Shown here piece by piece: positions 24,815 to 32,764 of a stretch of DNA of 55,713 bases. Source of the stretch: UMGS1696 sp964621165 (lineage in GTDB: Bacteria > Bacillota > Clostridia > Oscillospirales > CAG-272); contig CAZULC010000013.1 of NCBI GenBank assembly GCA_964621165.1, positions 1 through 55,713 of the forward strand, read 5' to 3'. Within the stretch, counting starts at the first letter, position 1; the number at the start of each line of letters is the position of its first letter. Below the pieces are notes generated by a model. The model worked only from the letters and a program-made list of their open reading frames with translations, ran no database searches and was not told the DNA's origin. Both the position numbers and the translations under genes were made by a program.

Positions 24815-25285
24815 TCAATATCCGGATTCCGACAGGATTTTTCTCATGATTACAGCGTCTTCGGTGGGCTGAGAATAGTAGTTCCGCCTTACTCCCAGAT
24901 CTGTGAAGCCGAACCTGCTGTAAAGTCTGCGTGCAGGAGCGTTTGAGCTTCTCACTTCAAGGTAAACCACACTGGAATTACAGGACAGAGCTGTTTCAAC
25001 GGCATGGGACAGCAGTGCGTAACCGTATCCACGGCGGCGGTATTTGTCAGACACAGCGATATTCAAAAGTTCCGACTCTCCGCTCACTGTCATAAGGCAG
25101 TAAAAACCGCATATTATTCCACTGTCACGCAAAACATAAAGCGAAAAACTGTCGTACATTATAGCCTGGGCAAAGCTCTTTCTCGACCAGCTTACGGTAA
25201 ATGAGGCGTTTTCGATAACCACGATATCGTCAAGCATATCAGAATCAGCCGGCACTATCTCAAATGTATTGTTATTCTCGGTCAT
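24815..25285 (-). CDS. rimI: RimI-type ribosomal-protein-alanine N-acetyltransferase
   Basis: About 156 aa GNAT acetyltransferase. Acetyl-CoA loop: LLNIAVSDKYRRRGYGYALL (R-x-x-G-x-G), followed by YLEVRSSNAPARRLYSRFGF, the RimI signature. It acetylates the N-terminal alanine of ribosomal protein S18 in the model case, though in many Firmicutes the substrate range is wider. I prefer the ATG at 25285 over an in-frame TTG at 25312, since the TTG lies inside the preceding gene without an SD and AAGGA precedes the ATG, though at a long 13-15 nt. It is 10 nt behind the phosphatase gene and about 110 nt ahead of tsaD. Confidence 0.88.
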   Translation of the reverse strand: MTENNNTFEIVPADSDMLDDIVVIENASFTVSWSRKSFAQAIMYDSFSLYVLRDSGIICGFYCLMTVSGESELLNIAVSDKYRRRGYGYALLSHAVETALSCNSSVVYLEVRSSNAPARRLYSRFGFTDLGVRRNYYSQPTEDAVIMRKILSESGY

Positions 25286-25295
25286 AATGTCACAG

Positions 25296-25760
25296 TCAGT
25301 CCTTTTTGTCAAAAATCAAGCCGAAAACGGACAGAATATCATCTCTGCATGCGCGGTAAGCGTCAATGTTCTCGCCATATGGGTCGATTATATTTTTCGG
25401 CATATACATTATTTTATCCTTGTAATCCAGATACTGTACGGACAGAGCATATGCATGGGATTTGGAAACGCATATTACCACGTCGGCGTATTTTATATCA
25501 TCCTCGGCAACATTTCGTGAAACGCGTTTCCTGTTGGCTTCAATTCCAACCTCGGACAAAGCAAGAGCCGCATTTCCGGATATCAAATCTCCGTCAGCCG
25601 CGAGTCCGGCAGAGAAAGACGTGACGTTTTCGCTTCCGTAATAATGGTTGAATAAAGCCTCGCACATCGGTGAGCGGCATGTGTTGCCCGTGCAGACAAA
25701 GAGGATTTTTAATTCTTCATCCTTGTTGATTGTTATTTTTCCGTTATTGATTTTCAGCAT
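25296..25760 (-). CDS. Low-molecular-weight protein tyrosine/arginine phosphatase
   Basis: 154 aa. The P-loop LFVCTGNTCRSPMCEAL (C-x5-R-S/T) is complete and the catalytic Asp occurs near the C-terminus in IIDPYGE. The residue after the first Asn in the P-loop is Thr (CTGNTCRS), the feature that in YwlE favours phosphoarginine over phosphotyrosine, so it may be an arginine phosphatase linked to the McsB/Clp system. That reading is inference. A 12-residue extension precedes the usual start. Overlaps the upstream lipoprotein gene by 17 nt. Confidence 0.9.
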   Translation of the reverse strand: MLKINNGKITINKDEELKILFVCTGNTCRSPMCEALFNHYYGSENVTSFSAGLAADGDLISGNAALALSEVGIEANRKRVSRNVAEDDIKYADVVICVSKSHAYALSVQYLDYKDKIMYMPKNIIDPYGENIDAYRACRDDILSVFGLIFDKKD

Positions 25761-26376
25761 ATGAACCTATATAATCTCCAAACAGCTCGCCGATTCTGAC
25801 GCTTCTCTTTGTGTTTCTGTCATATAAAAACTTTCCCTCGGGAAATTCGCCGTAGGTGAGCTTGTAGTAAATCTGCGGGTAGTCCTCGGAGTAGAACTTT
25901 ACGTCAAATGACGCATATGAATTGATAAGGGGGTATTCCTCATATTCACCGTTCAAAAAGATATCAATTGTCTCGTCAATCAGCGCCTTGTCCTCGATTA
26001 CCGCCAGCGCCACAACAATTCCCTCGTCGGAGCAGATGTAGATTTTCGTTGGGTTCATCTCCTCGAGGGTCGGAAGGGTTATGTCGGTTGAATAGAATAT
26101 AGTCGTAGCATTTCCGGCATATTCCTCAGTCAGCCACTCATGGGGATCAGCGCCGGTAATCTGGTACAGGGTCATGTCGAGATTTTTGTAGTACCCGTAG
26201 GCAGGCCCGATGGAAACCGGCTCGTAGTTTGTGGAAGCGGGATAATATTCCAGCTTGTAGCGTTTGTTGTACATTTTTCCGCCCTCGAACTTCATGTTGA
26301 CAAGGTCGCCGGAGCAGGACGAAACGGAGATAAGAAGTGTTGTCAATACGATAATCAGTGATATAATTTTTTTCAT
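25744..26376 (-). CDS. Lipoprotein, unknown function
   Basis: 210 aa. Signal peptide with lipobox ISVSS-C, lipidated Cys at residue 21. The rest is soluble with many Tyr, Glu and Asp (PAYGYYKNLDMTLYQIT, YSEDYPQIYYKLTYGEF). I do not recognise a family. It overlaps the phosphatase gene by 17 nt and is 12 nt behind the dCMP deaminase gene, so it is part of the unit dCMP deaminase - lipoprotein - phosphatase - rimI - tsaD. The GAGG SD lies 7 nt before the ATG. Confidence 0.82.
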   Translation of the reverse strand: MKKIISLIIVLTTLLISVSSCSGDLVNMKFEGGKMYNKRYKLEYYPASTNYEPVSIGPAYGYYKNLDMTLYQITGADPHEWLTEEYAGNATTIFYSTDITLPTLEEMNPTKIYICSDEGIVVALAVIEDKALIDETIDIFLNGEYEEYPLINSYASFDVKFYSEDYPQIYYKLTYGEFPEGKFLYDRNTKRSVRIGELFGDYIGSYAENQ

Positions 26377-26388
26377 AATGCCGCCTCA

Positions 26389-26877
26389 TCAATACCCGAA
26401 AACTCCGGATAAGCTGTCGTCGTCTTCAATCCAGCTTGCCGCGTCAATTTCACGGTACTCGTCCTTTGTGTCACGGATGTATACCTTTTCGATACCGGCG
26501 TTTATAATAAGCTTCTTGCACATCATGCAGGAGTTCGTTCCGGGTATAATCTCACCGGTTTTAGGGTCGGTGCAGCACATATACAGGGAAGATCCAAGCA
26601 TATTTTCCCTTGAGGCCGAGATTATGGCGTTTGCTTCACTGTGAACCGCACGGCACAGCTCGTATCTTTCGCCCCGTGGAATTTTCATGCTCTCCCGTAT
26701 GCAGGAGCCGATGTCGTTGCAGTTTTTTCTTCCCCTTGGTGCGCCGTTGTATCCGGTAGATATAATTACATCATTCTTTACTATAATGGCACCGTACCTT
26801 TTTCTCAGGCAGGTACTTCTCTCGGACACGGTTTCGGCAATGTCGAGGTAATAATTGTTCTTGCTGACTCTATCCAT
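26389..26877 (-). CDS. Deoxycytidylate (dCMP) deaminase, ComEB family
   Basis: 162 aa. Zinc-dependent deaminase that turns dCMP into dUMP for dTMP synthesis. Landmarks: STCLRKRYGAIIVKND, STGYNGAPRGRKNC, the catalytic HSEANAI (zinc His, proton-shuttle Glu) and the zinc cysteines in TNSCMMCKKLIINAGI (S replaces the usual P before the first Cys). The extra Cys/His near CIRESMKIPRGERYELC resembles the second metal site of ComEB. A GGAGG SD precedes the ATG and a 48-bp palindromic element lies 14 bp upstream. First gene of the minus-strand unit. Confidence 0.93.
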   Translation of the reverse strand: MDRVSKNNYYLDIAETVSERSTCLRKRYGAIIVKNDVIISTGYNGAPRGRKNCNDIGSCIRESMKIPRGERYELCRAVHSEANAIISASRENMLGSSLYMCCTDPKTGEIIPGTNSCMMCKKLIINAGIEKVYIRDTKDEYREIDAASWIEDDDSLSGVFGY

Positions 26878-26890
26878 TTAATCCTCCATT

Positions 26891-26938
26891 GCGTGAAATC
26901 AGATCACTGCAAATTAAGTTATACAATATAATTCACGC
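26891..26938. repeat. 48-bp palindromic element, copy B
   Basis: GCGTGAA (26891-26897) / TTCACGC (26932-26938) are perfect inverted termini. 40 of 48 positions match copy A (5387-5434). Two of the differences fall at stem positions and keep pairing (T-G against C-G; T-G against T-A). It lies between the dCMP deaminase start and the flippase gene. Confidence 0.7.
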
Positions 26939-27067
26939 GCACTGAAATCAGGCATATTTTTCACACTTTATATTATATATTTATATTGTGAAAAAATCAA
27001 GATAAATATTGGATGTAATGTGATTTATCCCGAAAAATCTGTCGCAAAAAGAAAGGAGCGGCTGGAA

Positions 27068-28660
27068 TTGAACGACAAACCAACAAAAAACAACCGCGGC
27101 GTCGGAAAAACCTTCATCATGAACGCCCTTATGCTTTCATGCACCCAGATTATTCTGCGGGGAATATCGGTCAGCTTCAATGCGTATGTGAACCGCAAAA
27201 TCGGCGCAGAGTCAATGGGACTTTTTACCCTTGTCATGAGCATATACGGTTTTGCCGTGACTCTCGCGCTGTCCTGCGTGAATTTAGGCGCGGTCAGGCT
27301 GACATCTGAAAAATGCGCAAAACTCCACGCCGAAGGAGCTGACAAGGATTCGCGGCGTTCTTCAATGCGCGGACTGACTTTAAAAATTTGCGCCTATAGT
27401 CTTGTATTCAGCCTTACCACCGCTGTACTGCTGTTCACCCTTGCAATACCATGCGCGAAATATCTGCTGGGAGACATGAGAACCGTGTCTTCACTGAGGG
27501 TGCTTGCCCTAAGTCTGCCTGCTATCTCGCTGTCATCAGGAATTTCAGGAATATTTACAGGACTGCGCAAGGTTTCAAAAAATGCCGCAGCTTCGGTCAG
27601 CGAGCAGTTTGTGAAAATCATCGTCATCTCCACCGCGCTGTACCTTGTGTCCCCGGGAAACGTGGAGTCCGCCTGTCTCGCCGTAGTGGGAGGTTCAGCC
27701 GTATCCGAGGCCTGGTCGCTGTGCGTCAATCTTGTGATGTTCCTGTTCGACTCAAAAAAACCGAAAGGGGAAGAGTATGGGGAAAAATCGGTCAAGGTTG
27801 ACACGAAGTTCAGGGAAGTATCCGACATTTCCTTTACAGCGGCGGTTGGAGCTTACGCAAGACAGGGTCTGACTACCCTCGAGCATCTCGCGATTCCGGC
27901 GGGACTTAAAAAAAGCGGACTCAGCGGAAGCGAAGCTCTGTCGTCATATGGACTGCTCCAGGGAATCGCGTTCCCGCTTGTAATGTTCCCATATGCGGTC
28001 ATCGGAGCCTTTACGTCGCTGTTGATTCCGGAAATTGCCGAACGGAACGAGCTTGGGGACAGGGAGGGAATAACCCGGCTGACTAATCGGGTGTATAAAT
28101 ACTCCGCGCTGTTTTCCATATGCGCCTGCGGGATTTTCGTGAACTACGCCTCAGAGCTTGGGGAGATAGTCTACGACTCAAATGAAGCCACAGTTTACAC
28201 CATTGCACTGGGACTTCTTGTACCGTTCATGTACCTTGATACGGCGGTGGATTCGCTCCTGAAAGGGCTGAACGAGCAGGTATATAATATGAAGGTAAAC
28301 ATAATCGACGCGGCGGCAGGTTTGATTCTTGTGGTGCTTCTGACTCCGGTGTGGGGAATCAAGGGTTATATCATCACCGTGTGGCTGTGCGAGGTTGGGA
28401 ATCTTGCGGCGAGTCTCTGGCGTCTTGCACATGTTACAAAAGTAAAAGTCTCGGGCGCAGTAAGGTTTTATGTTAAGCCGGTTTTGGCGTTCGGCGTTAT
28501 GACCATTGTAAAGAATACGCTGATGAAATTCATGCCTTCGGTACTTTCGATGGTTGTGTTTGCAGGACTGTACACGGCCGTGCTTGTTATTACCGATAAT
28601 ATTAAGCTCAGTGAAATGAAAATAAAGCTTAAAAGTAGTGTAAAGTCAGTCGTAAAATAA
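27068..28660 (+). CDS. SpoVB/MviN-like polysaccharide flippase (MOP superfamily)
   Basis: About 530 aa with some 14 hydrophobic segments and a Polysacc_synt layout. The N-terminal FIMNALMLSCTQIILRGISVSFNAYVNRKIGAESMG is the usual SpoVB/YabM-like opening. Such proteins flip lipid-linked cell-wall or spore-cortex precursors. SpoVB is needed for cortex formation in B. subtilis, but this group also includes vegetative Amj/MurJ-type enzymes, so the exact role is open. An earlier in-frame GTG (27020) exists, but the AAAGGAG SD points to the TTG at 27068. Between this gene and the tRNA-Glu lies only a short tail. Confidence 0.87.
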   Translation: MNDKPTKNNRGVGKTFIMNALMLSCTQIILRGISVSFNAYVNRKIGAESMGLFTLVMSIYGFAVTLALSCVNLGAVRLTSEKCAKLHAEGADKDSRRSSMRGLTLKICAYSLVFSLTTAVLLFTLAIPCAKYLLGDMRTVSSLRVLALSLPAISLSSGISGIFTGLRKVSKNAAASVSEQFVKIIVISTALYLVSPGNVESACLAVVGGSAVSEAWSLCVNLVMFLFDSKKPKGEEYGEKSVKVDTKFREVSDISFTAAVGAYARQGLTTLEHLAIPAGLKKSGLSGSEALSSYGLLQGIAFPLVMFPYAVIGAFTSLLIPEIAERNELGDREGITRLTNRVYKYSALFSICACGIFVNYASELGEIVYDSNEATVYTIALGLLVPFMYLDTAVDSLLKGLNEQVYNMKVNIIDAAAGLILVVLLTPVWGIKGYIITVWLCEVGNLAASLWRLAHVTKVKVSGAVRFYVKPVLAFGVMTIVKNTLMKFMPSVLSMVVFAGLYTAVLVITDNIKLSEMKIKLKSSVKSVVK

Positions 28661-28663
28661 AAC

Positions 28664-28692
28664 AAAAAAGGACCTGCTTTAACACAAGTCCT
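28664..28692 (-). terminator. Terminator of tRNA-Glu
   Basis: On the minus strand AGGAC (28692-28688) / GTCCT (28673-28669) with a 14-nt loop, then TTTTTTG, 5 nt after the tRNA 3' end. Confidence 0.75.
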
Positions 28693-28696
28693 GCTC

Positions 28697-28768
28697 TGAT
28701 CCGTGGGGGAATCGAACCCCCGTTTACGCCGTGAGAGGGCGTCGTCTTAGCCGCTTGACCAACAGACC
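28697..28768 (-). tRNA. tRNA-Glu (anticodon CTC)
   Basis: 72-nt cloverleaf. Acceptor GGTCTGT pairs with ACGGATC (two G-U pairs), discriminator A. The anticodon arm CGCC-CTCTCAC-GGCG gives anticodon CTC at 34-36 in the loop C-T-C-T-C-A-C. T arm GGGGG-TTCGATT-CCCCC is perfect. D-arm region GTCAAGCGGCTAAGAC is typical of tRNA-Glu. No CCA encoded. The CUC anticodon reads only GAG, so a second tRNA-Glu (UUC) must exist elsewhere. Convergent with the flippase gene. Confidence 0.96.
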
Positions 28769-28879
28769 ATCTTCACCCGAGCATTGTTATTATATCACAT
28801 TACCCGAGTAAATGCAATAGGTTTTTCAAAAAAAGTTGAAAAAATTATTGAAAAATTTTGAGTGGGGAAGAGCGGGGGA

Positions 28880-29293
28880 TTATTCCGAAATCTTCGTCTG
28901 GATTCCTCTCGCCCAGTCCACAATCTTCTGTCTCTCTTCAAGGGTGATCTTCTTGCCGAAAATACCGCACTTTACGTAATATGTATCGTCGATTACGTTT
29001 GTTCCGGCGGTTTTCAGAATCTGCTTGATCTGGTTCTCGCCGCTGCATCCCGGTGCGCCGTCAACCACAAGAGCTACATTAGCGGCTCTGTTGGGGTAGA
29101 GTTCGGAGCAGAATCTTCTTACCTTATCCTCGGCGTCGTTTCCGAGAGTGAGACATAGAATAACCAGTCTCTCCTTGTCGGCAGGGTATGCCGGGGGAAT
29201 ATCGTTTACAAGACATCCGCACGCCTGACCGATTGCCTCAGCGTATGTGGCGAGCTTGCCTTTTTTCGACGAATACATAACTCTCATTTTCAT
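28880..29293 (-). CDS. Flavodoxin-like domain protein
   Basis: 137 aa. The opening VMYSSKKGKLATYAEAIGQAC resembles the FMN-phosphate loop of flavodoxins (S/T-x-T-G-N-T) but with K and L in place of the loop Thr residues, so FMN binding is doubtful. Rossmann-like strands follow (RLVILCLTLGND, VALVVDGAPGC). The C-terminal part LEERQKIVDWARGI is like the end of small clostridial flavodoxin-family proteins. Function unknown; maybe a degenerate electron carrier. A good GGAGG SD precedes it. Monocistronic. Confidence 0.75.
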   Translation of the reverse strand: MKMRVMYSSKKGKLATYAEAIGQACGCLVNDIPPAYPADKERLVILCLTLGNDAEDKVRRFCSELYPNRAANVALVVDGAPGCSGENQIKQILKTAGTNVIDDTYYVKCGIFGKKITLEERQKIVDWARGIQTKISE

Positions 29294-29640
29294 GATAAAT
29301 TACCTCCAACGGGGAGCCTGTGCGGATGTTTCACGAATTACAGCCAGAAGCATACGCAAGTTTTCCGATAATCAGAACTCCCGAAAATATTGTTCAATAT
29401 TATTATACCATATTTTTCTCCGGAAATTAAGTAAATATTATAATCTTTTTGCTATTTGTATGAATAAACAAAAACTGCCGTGATTATTTGTACAATTATT
29501 ACAATCAGTAAATTGGTTTTTCGCTGATAAATACAATCCGGAGTAAATATAATTTATAATTTCTGTTTAAAATAGTTATTGAAACTTAGTGTCGAATATG
29601 CTAAAATATGCTTGATTAAAAATTGAAAGAAGGCTTTCTT
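29294..29640. other. 347-bp divergent intergenic region with ECF S-component promoter
   Basis: Very AT-rich, no ORF. On the plus strand TTGAAA (29579-29584), 17 nt, TAAAAT (29602-29607) with TG one base before is a good promoter for the S-component gene. On the minus strand TATAAT (rc at about 29401-29406) with weak TTAATT may serve the flavodoxin-like gene. I see no riboswitch-like structure in the approximately 35-nt leader. Confidence 0.55.
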
Positions 29641-30147
29641 GTGGTTGATAAAAAAATCAGAACAATAGCGCTCTCGGCAATGTTTGCGGCTTTGACCTGC
29701 GTTGCCACGATGGTTATACAGATTCCGTCACCCATGAATGGGTATGTTAACTTAGGCGACTGCTTTGTACTCCTCGGCGCGGTTTATCTTGGTCCGTTGT
29801 GGGGATTTTTGGCAGGAGGCGTGGGGTCCATGTTTGCCGATATTATAACCGGATACGCACATTACGCTCCCGGAACCTTCCTTATCAAGGGACTGATTGC
29901 GCTGGCGTTTGTTCTGATTTACCGTTCACTCCAGAAGAAGCTGCCAGACATCGTGTCATACCTTATTGCCGCTGTTGTCGGAGAAGTCATCATGGTCACG
30001 GGCTACTTCGGCTACGCTTCGCTGATTCTCGGCAAAGGTCTGGCTGCGGCTTCGAGCATTCCGGGCAACCTGATGCAGGGCGTGTTCGGCGTTGTGTCCT
30101 CGCTGATTCTGGTGAAAATTCTGTCGCGGGTCAAACTGAAGAGATAA
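29641..30147 (+). CDS. ECF transporter S component (ECF-ribofla_trS/COG4720 type)
   Basis: About 168 aa with five to six hydrophobic segments. N-terminal KIRTIALSAMFAALTCVATMV, then NGYVNLGDCFVLLGAVYLG, LAGGVGSMFADIITGY and APGTFLIKGLIALAF are the conserved blocks of PF07155 S components, substrate-binding subunits that share a common EcfAA'T module. Substrates in this group are vitamins or precursors (thiamin, pyridoxal, hydroxymethylpyrimidine, pantothenate). Being next to coaX hints at pantothenate, but that is inference. TTG 29623 is in frame but the GAAGG SD favours GTG 29641. Confidence 0.88.
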   Translation: MVDKKIRTIALSAMFAALTCVATMVIQIPSPMNGYVNLGDCFVLLGAVYLGPLWGFLAGGVGSMFADIITGYAHYAPGTFLIKGLIALAFVLIYRSLQKKLPDIVSYLIAAVVGEVIMVTGYFGYASLILGKGLAAASSIPGNLMQGVFGVVSSLILVKILSRVKLKR

Positions 30148-30174
30148 GGAGAATCGATTCAACCGATACAGTCT

Positions 30175-30202
30175 ATTATACAAAATGCAAATTTTGTATA
30201 AT
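30175..30202. repeat. 28-bp perfect inverted repeat upstream of coaX
   Basis: ATTATACAAAAT (30175-30186), 4-nt loop GCAA, ATTTTGTATAAT (30191-30202). The same 12-mer recurs at 31186-31197 and, inverted, at 31949-31960. Confidence 0.7.
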
Positions 30203-30213
30203 TCAGGGAATAT

Positions 30214-30248
30214 GTCCGGCGGTGAAACAAAAGAAAAACCGGACTTTT
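30214..30248 (+). terminator. Possible terminator between S component and coaX
   Basis: GTCCGG (30214-30219) / CCGGAC (30239-30244), 19-nt loop, then TTTT. Short U-run, so moderate. Confidence 0.5.
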
Positions 30249-30347
30249 ACAGTAGAATTCCGCAAAACCGGCGTATGGACGGATTATGGCTCAAGGCTGA
30301 CGCTTAATGCTTATTAGAATGACGTACATATTATATTGGAGGAAAAA

Positions 30348-31163
30348 ATGCTGCTTGCTTTTGATATTGGAAATTCGTCCGTTTCAATCGGTGTGTTCGA
30401 ATTATACCGGGATTCAACCCACAAACTGCTGACCGCCTTTAAGATATCAAACAAGCCGTATTCAGCTGACGAGTATACGATGTATGTAAAAGATTTTCTC
30501 AGCCGCAGCGGATTTAAAGTTGATTCCAAAAACAAAGAAACCGGAATCACGTCTTCGGTCATCTCATCGGTTGTTCCAAAGCTTACGGATATAATCAAGG
30601 AATGCGCGTACAACATCACCGGCCGAACTCCATTCATTGTATCCGGCGGCACGAAAACCGGATTCGGGATAAAAATCAAAAATCCCGAGGAACTTGGAGC
30701 TGACATCGTCTGCAACGTCGCTGCATCCCTACATTTGTCCAAATCACCGCTTGCCATACTCGACATGGGAACCGCAACTACCATTACAGTTGTAGATTCC
30801 AAAAACAACATTCTCGGTGGAGTCATCACCCCGGGACTTGCTCTGTCCATGAATGCCCTGACCGACTCAGCAGCTCTCTTGAGCACGGTGAGAATCGAAA
30901 ACTACGGTATTTTAATCGGTCGTGACACTGAGGAATGCATCAACTCCGGCGTAATCAACGGCAACGTCTACATGATCGACGGCTTCATCCGCAACATCCG
31001 CGAGGCTATTGTCGACAAAAACTCCGGCGAAAAGCTGTCCCTGATTGCCACCGGCGGGCTGGTTAAAAATATAATTCCCTATACTAAGCACAAATTCACC
31101 TATTACGAAAACCTCACTCTCGAGGGCTGTGCTTACCTCTACTCCAAGAACGTGAGACTGTAA
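30348..31163 (+). CDS. coaX: Type III pantothenate kinase
   Basis: About 271 aa. Acetate/sugar kinase-like fold with two phosphate motifs: LLAFDIGNSSVSIGVF near the start and LAILDMGTATTITVVD in the middle. EELGADIVCNVAAS, GGVITPGLALSMNAL and LIATGGLVKNII follow the CoaX pattern. Catalyses the first step of CoA synthesis; this type has high Km for ATP and no CoA feedback. GGAGG (30338-30342) is 5 nt before ATG 30348, so the earlier TTG (30336) is not used. Flanked by two ECF S components on the same strand. Confidence 0.95.
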   Translation: MLLAFDIGNSSVSIGVFELYRDSTHKLLTAFKISNKPYSADEYTMYVKDFLSRSGFKVDSKNKETGITSSVISSVVPKLTDIIKECAYNITGRTPFIVSGGTKTGFGIKIKNPEELGADIVCNVAASLHLSKSPLAILDMGTATTITVVDSKNNILGGVITPGLALSMNALTDSAALLSTVRIENYGILIGRDTEECINSGVINGNVYMIDGFIRNIREAIVDKNSGEKLSLIATGGLVKNIIPYTKHKFTYYENLTLEGCAYLYSKNVRL

Positions 31164-31285
31164 TCGGGTAATCGGGTGAAACATGATTTTGTATAATACA
31201 GCTACGGCTATATTATAAATTAATTTGTCGCGCTTTACCGTTTTTCATATTTAAGGAAGGCAGCGACATTAAACAGGAGGTAAAT

Positions 31286-31873
31286 ATGAACGCACAAACC
31301 AATCACACAAAAATTGTAAAGCTCACGCAGGCTGCATTTTTAGTGGCACTGATTGTGGTTTTACAGATCGTATCCTACTTCATCAAAGTCGGCACATTCA
31401 ACCTTTCCTTTGTGCTTGTCCCGATTGTTGTAGGCGGAATTTTACTAGGTCCCAAGTACGGCGCGATTCTCGGCGGAGTTTTCGGCGTAGTCGTAACCCT
31501 CGTTTCCGCTTTCGGCTTAGACGGCGGCGGCTTCATTGTATTCACAGCTAACCCGTTCCTCTGCACTATCGTATGTGTACTCAAGGGCGTTGCTGCCGGC
31601 TTTGTTCCCGCTGTTGTTTACAAGGCACTGCCGAACAACGTAGGTCTTGTCATCTCAGCGGCTCTTGCTCCAGTCTGCAACACCGGAATCTTCTGCGTAG
31701 GCATGCTGCTGTTCTTCCGTGACACACTCAACTCATGGGCTGGAGGAACCAATGTACTCACCTACATCATCACCGGTCTTGCTGGAATCAACTTCATCAT
31801 CGAGTTCTGCATCAACATTGTGCTCACACCAGTTATCGCAGGAGTCATAAAAAGCACACGCAAGGTAAAGTAA
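31286..31873 (+). CDS. ECF transporter S component (possible pantothenate carrier)
   Basis: 195 aa with about six membrane segments. KLTQAAFLVALIVVLQIVSYF, NLSFVLVPIVVGGILLGPKYG, AILGGVFGVVVTLVSAFG and TANPFLCTIVCVLKGVAAGFV are typical S-component blocks. It is different in sequence from the S component upstream of coaX. Placing it right after coaX suggests a PanT-like pantothenate role, though riboflavin or another vitamin cannot be excluded. A very strong SD (AGGAGG) and long leader (about 120 nt after coaX) precede it. Followed by a good terminator. Confidence 0.87.
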   Translation: MNAQTNHTKIVKLTQAAFLVALIVVLQIVSYFIKVGTFNLSFVLVPIVVGGILLGPKYGAILGGVFGVVVTLVSAFGLDGGGFIVFTANPFLCTIVCVLKGVAAGFVPAVVYKALPNNVGLVISAALAPVCNTGIFCVGMLLFFRDTLNSWAGGTNVLTYIITGLAGINFIIEFCINIVLTPVIAGVIKSTRKVK

Positions 31874-31895
31874 TAAAACATAAACCGCAAAAATC

Positions 31896-31937
31896 AAAGG
31901 ATGCACTTCCCTATCATGGGTTGTACATCCTTTTTTG
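31896..31937. terminator. Terminator between ECF S component and sulfotransferase (bidirectional)
   Basis: AAGGATG (31897-31903) / CATCCTT (31926-31932) with flanking AATCAAA / TTTTTTGATT. T6 on the plus strand and A-rich on the other side, so it may serve the converging sulfotransferase gene too. Confidence 0.78.
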
Positions 31938-31959
31938 ATTGATGTTGAATTATACAAAA

Positions 31960-32679
31960 TTATTCAAGCTCATACCCCAGCTCACGCATGTCGTTCTCGA
32001 AAAAATCAAACATGTGTACGCCGGAATCGGTCTTGTATCTGCCGACGGAATCGGGGCGCATCTCGATTTTTGCAATCGGTATTTCAAGGTATTTGGAAAT
32101 TCGCGCGACTGTGTTGTCCTGGTCGAGAACCATGTCCTCAAACCTGATTGAAAGGTGATTTTTCGGCGTGGGGACTGAGCGTACTATTTCCCTTTGGTAG
32201 AGCCAGCTTACCGCGCGGTTATGTCTCACGTCATCAGTTTTGTCGTAGTGAACGCCGAAGTCCTCGAGGTTGTCGGTCAGGTGAGCTGAGAGGATGCAGT
32301 CACGGGGGTCACGAACCCAGAAGATGTACTTTATATCCGGGTACAGCCGAGCAATCCACGGGTAAACAAGGGTTGTCTCAGGTATTTTCCAGCCTTTGTA
32401 CTCGCTTTTTGACTCAAATACGGTGTGGAGGTATTCCTCAATCAGCACCTTGAACTCGGCGGGAATCTCGCAGGTGTTGACCATGCTGAAGTCCCACTGG
32501 TTGTTCCCGAGATATTTTACGTACTGTGCGAACACACGGCAGGCGTCGTACATTTTTTCCGGCGGAAGAAGATCCCCGGAGACGTTCAGCGGCTCTCCCA
32601 TGTAGACTCCGCTAGCCGACAGCGTGTGGGAGATTGAGCGTGTGCCGGAGTGTCCCCGTCCTATGATTGTAATAAGCAT
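31960..32679 (-). CDS. Sulfotransferase-family protein
   Basis: 239 aa. The 5'-phosphosulfate loop equivalent is at the very N-terminus (MLITIIGRGHSGTRSISHTL, of the GxxxSGT type), and the 3'-phosphate site is FWVRDPRDCILSAH (R-D-P-R-D). LSIRFEDMVLD and the acidic end also fit PAPS-dependent sulfotransferases. No signal peptide, so it acts in the cytosol, possibly on a sugar or glycan precursor. The acceptor cannot be told. It is an isolated gene between a vitamin cluster and spoIIID. No PAPS-making genes are near. Confidence 0.8.
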   Translation of the reverse strand: MLITIIGRGHSGTRSISHTLSASGVYMGEPLNVSGDLLPPEKMYDACRVFAQYVKYLGNNQWDFSMVNTCEIPAEFKVLIEEYLHTVFESKSEYKGWKIPETTLVYPWIARLYPDIKYIFWVRDPRDCILSAHLTDNLEDFGVHYDKTDDVRHNRAVSWLYQREIVRSVPTPKNHLSIRFEDMVLDQDNTVARISKYLEIPIAKIEMRPDSVGRYKTDSGVHMFDFFENDMRELGYELE

Positions 32680-32764
32680 TTTTTTATTTTCCTTTCACAA
32701 GGATTTTATTATTTCTTATCCTAAGTTTATCACAAAAAAACCGCCGTGTCAATATCTGATTTCG

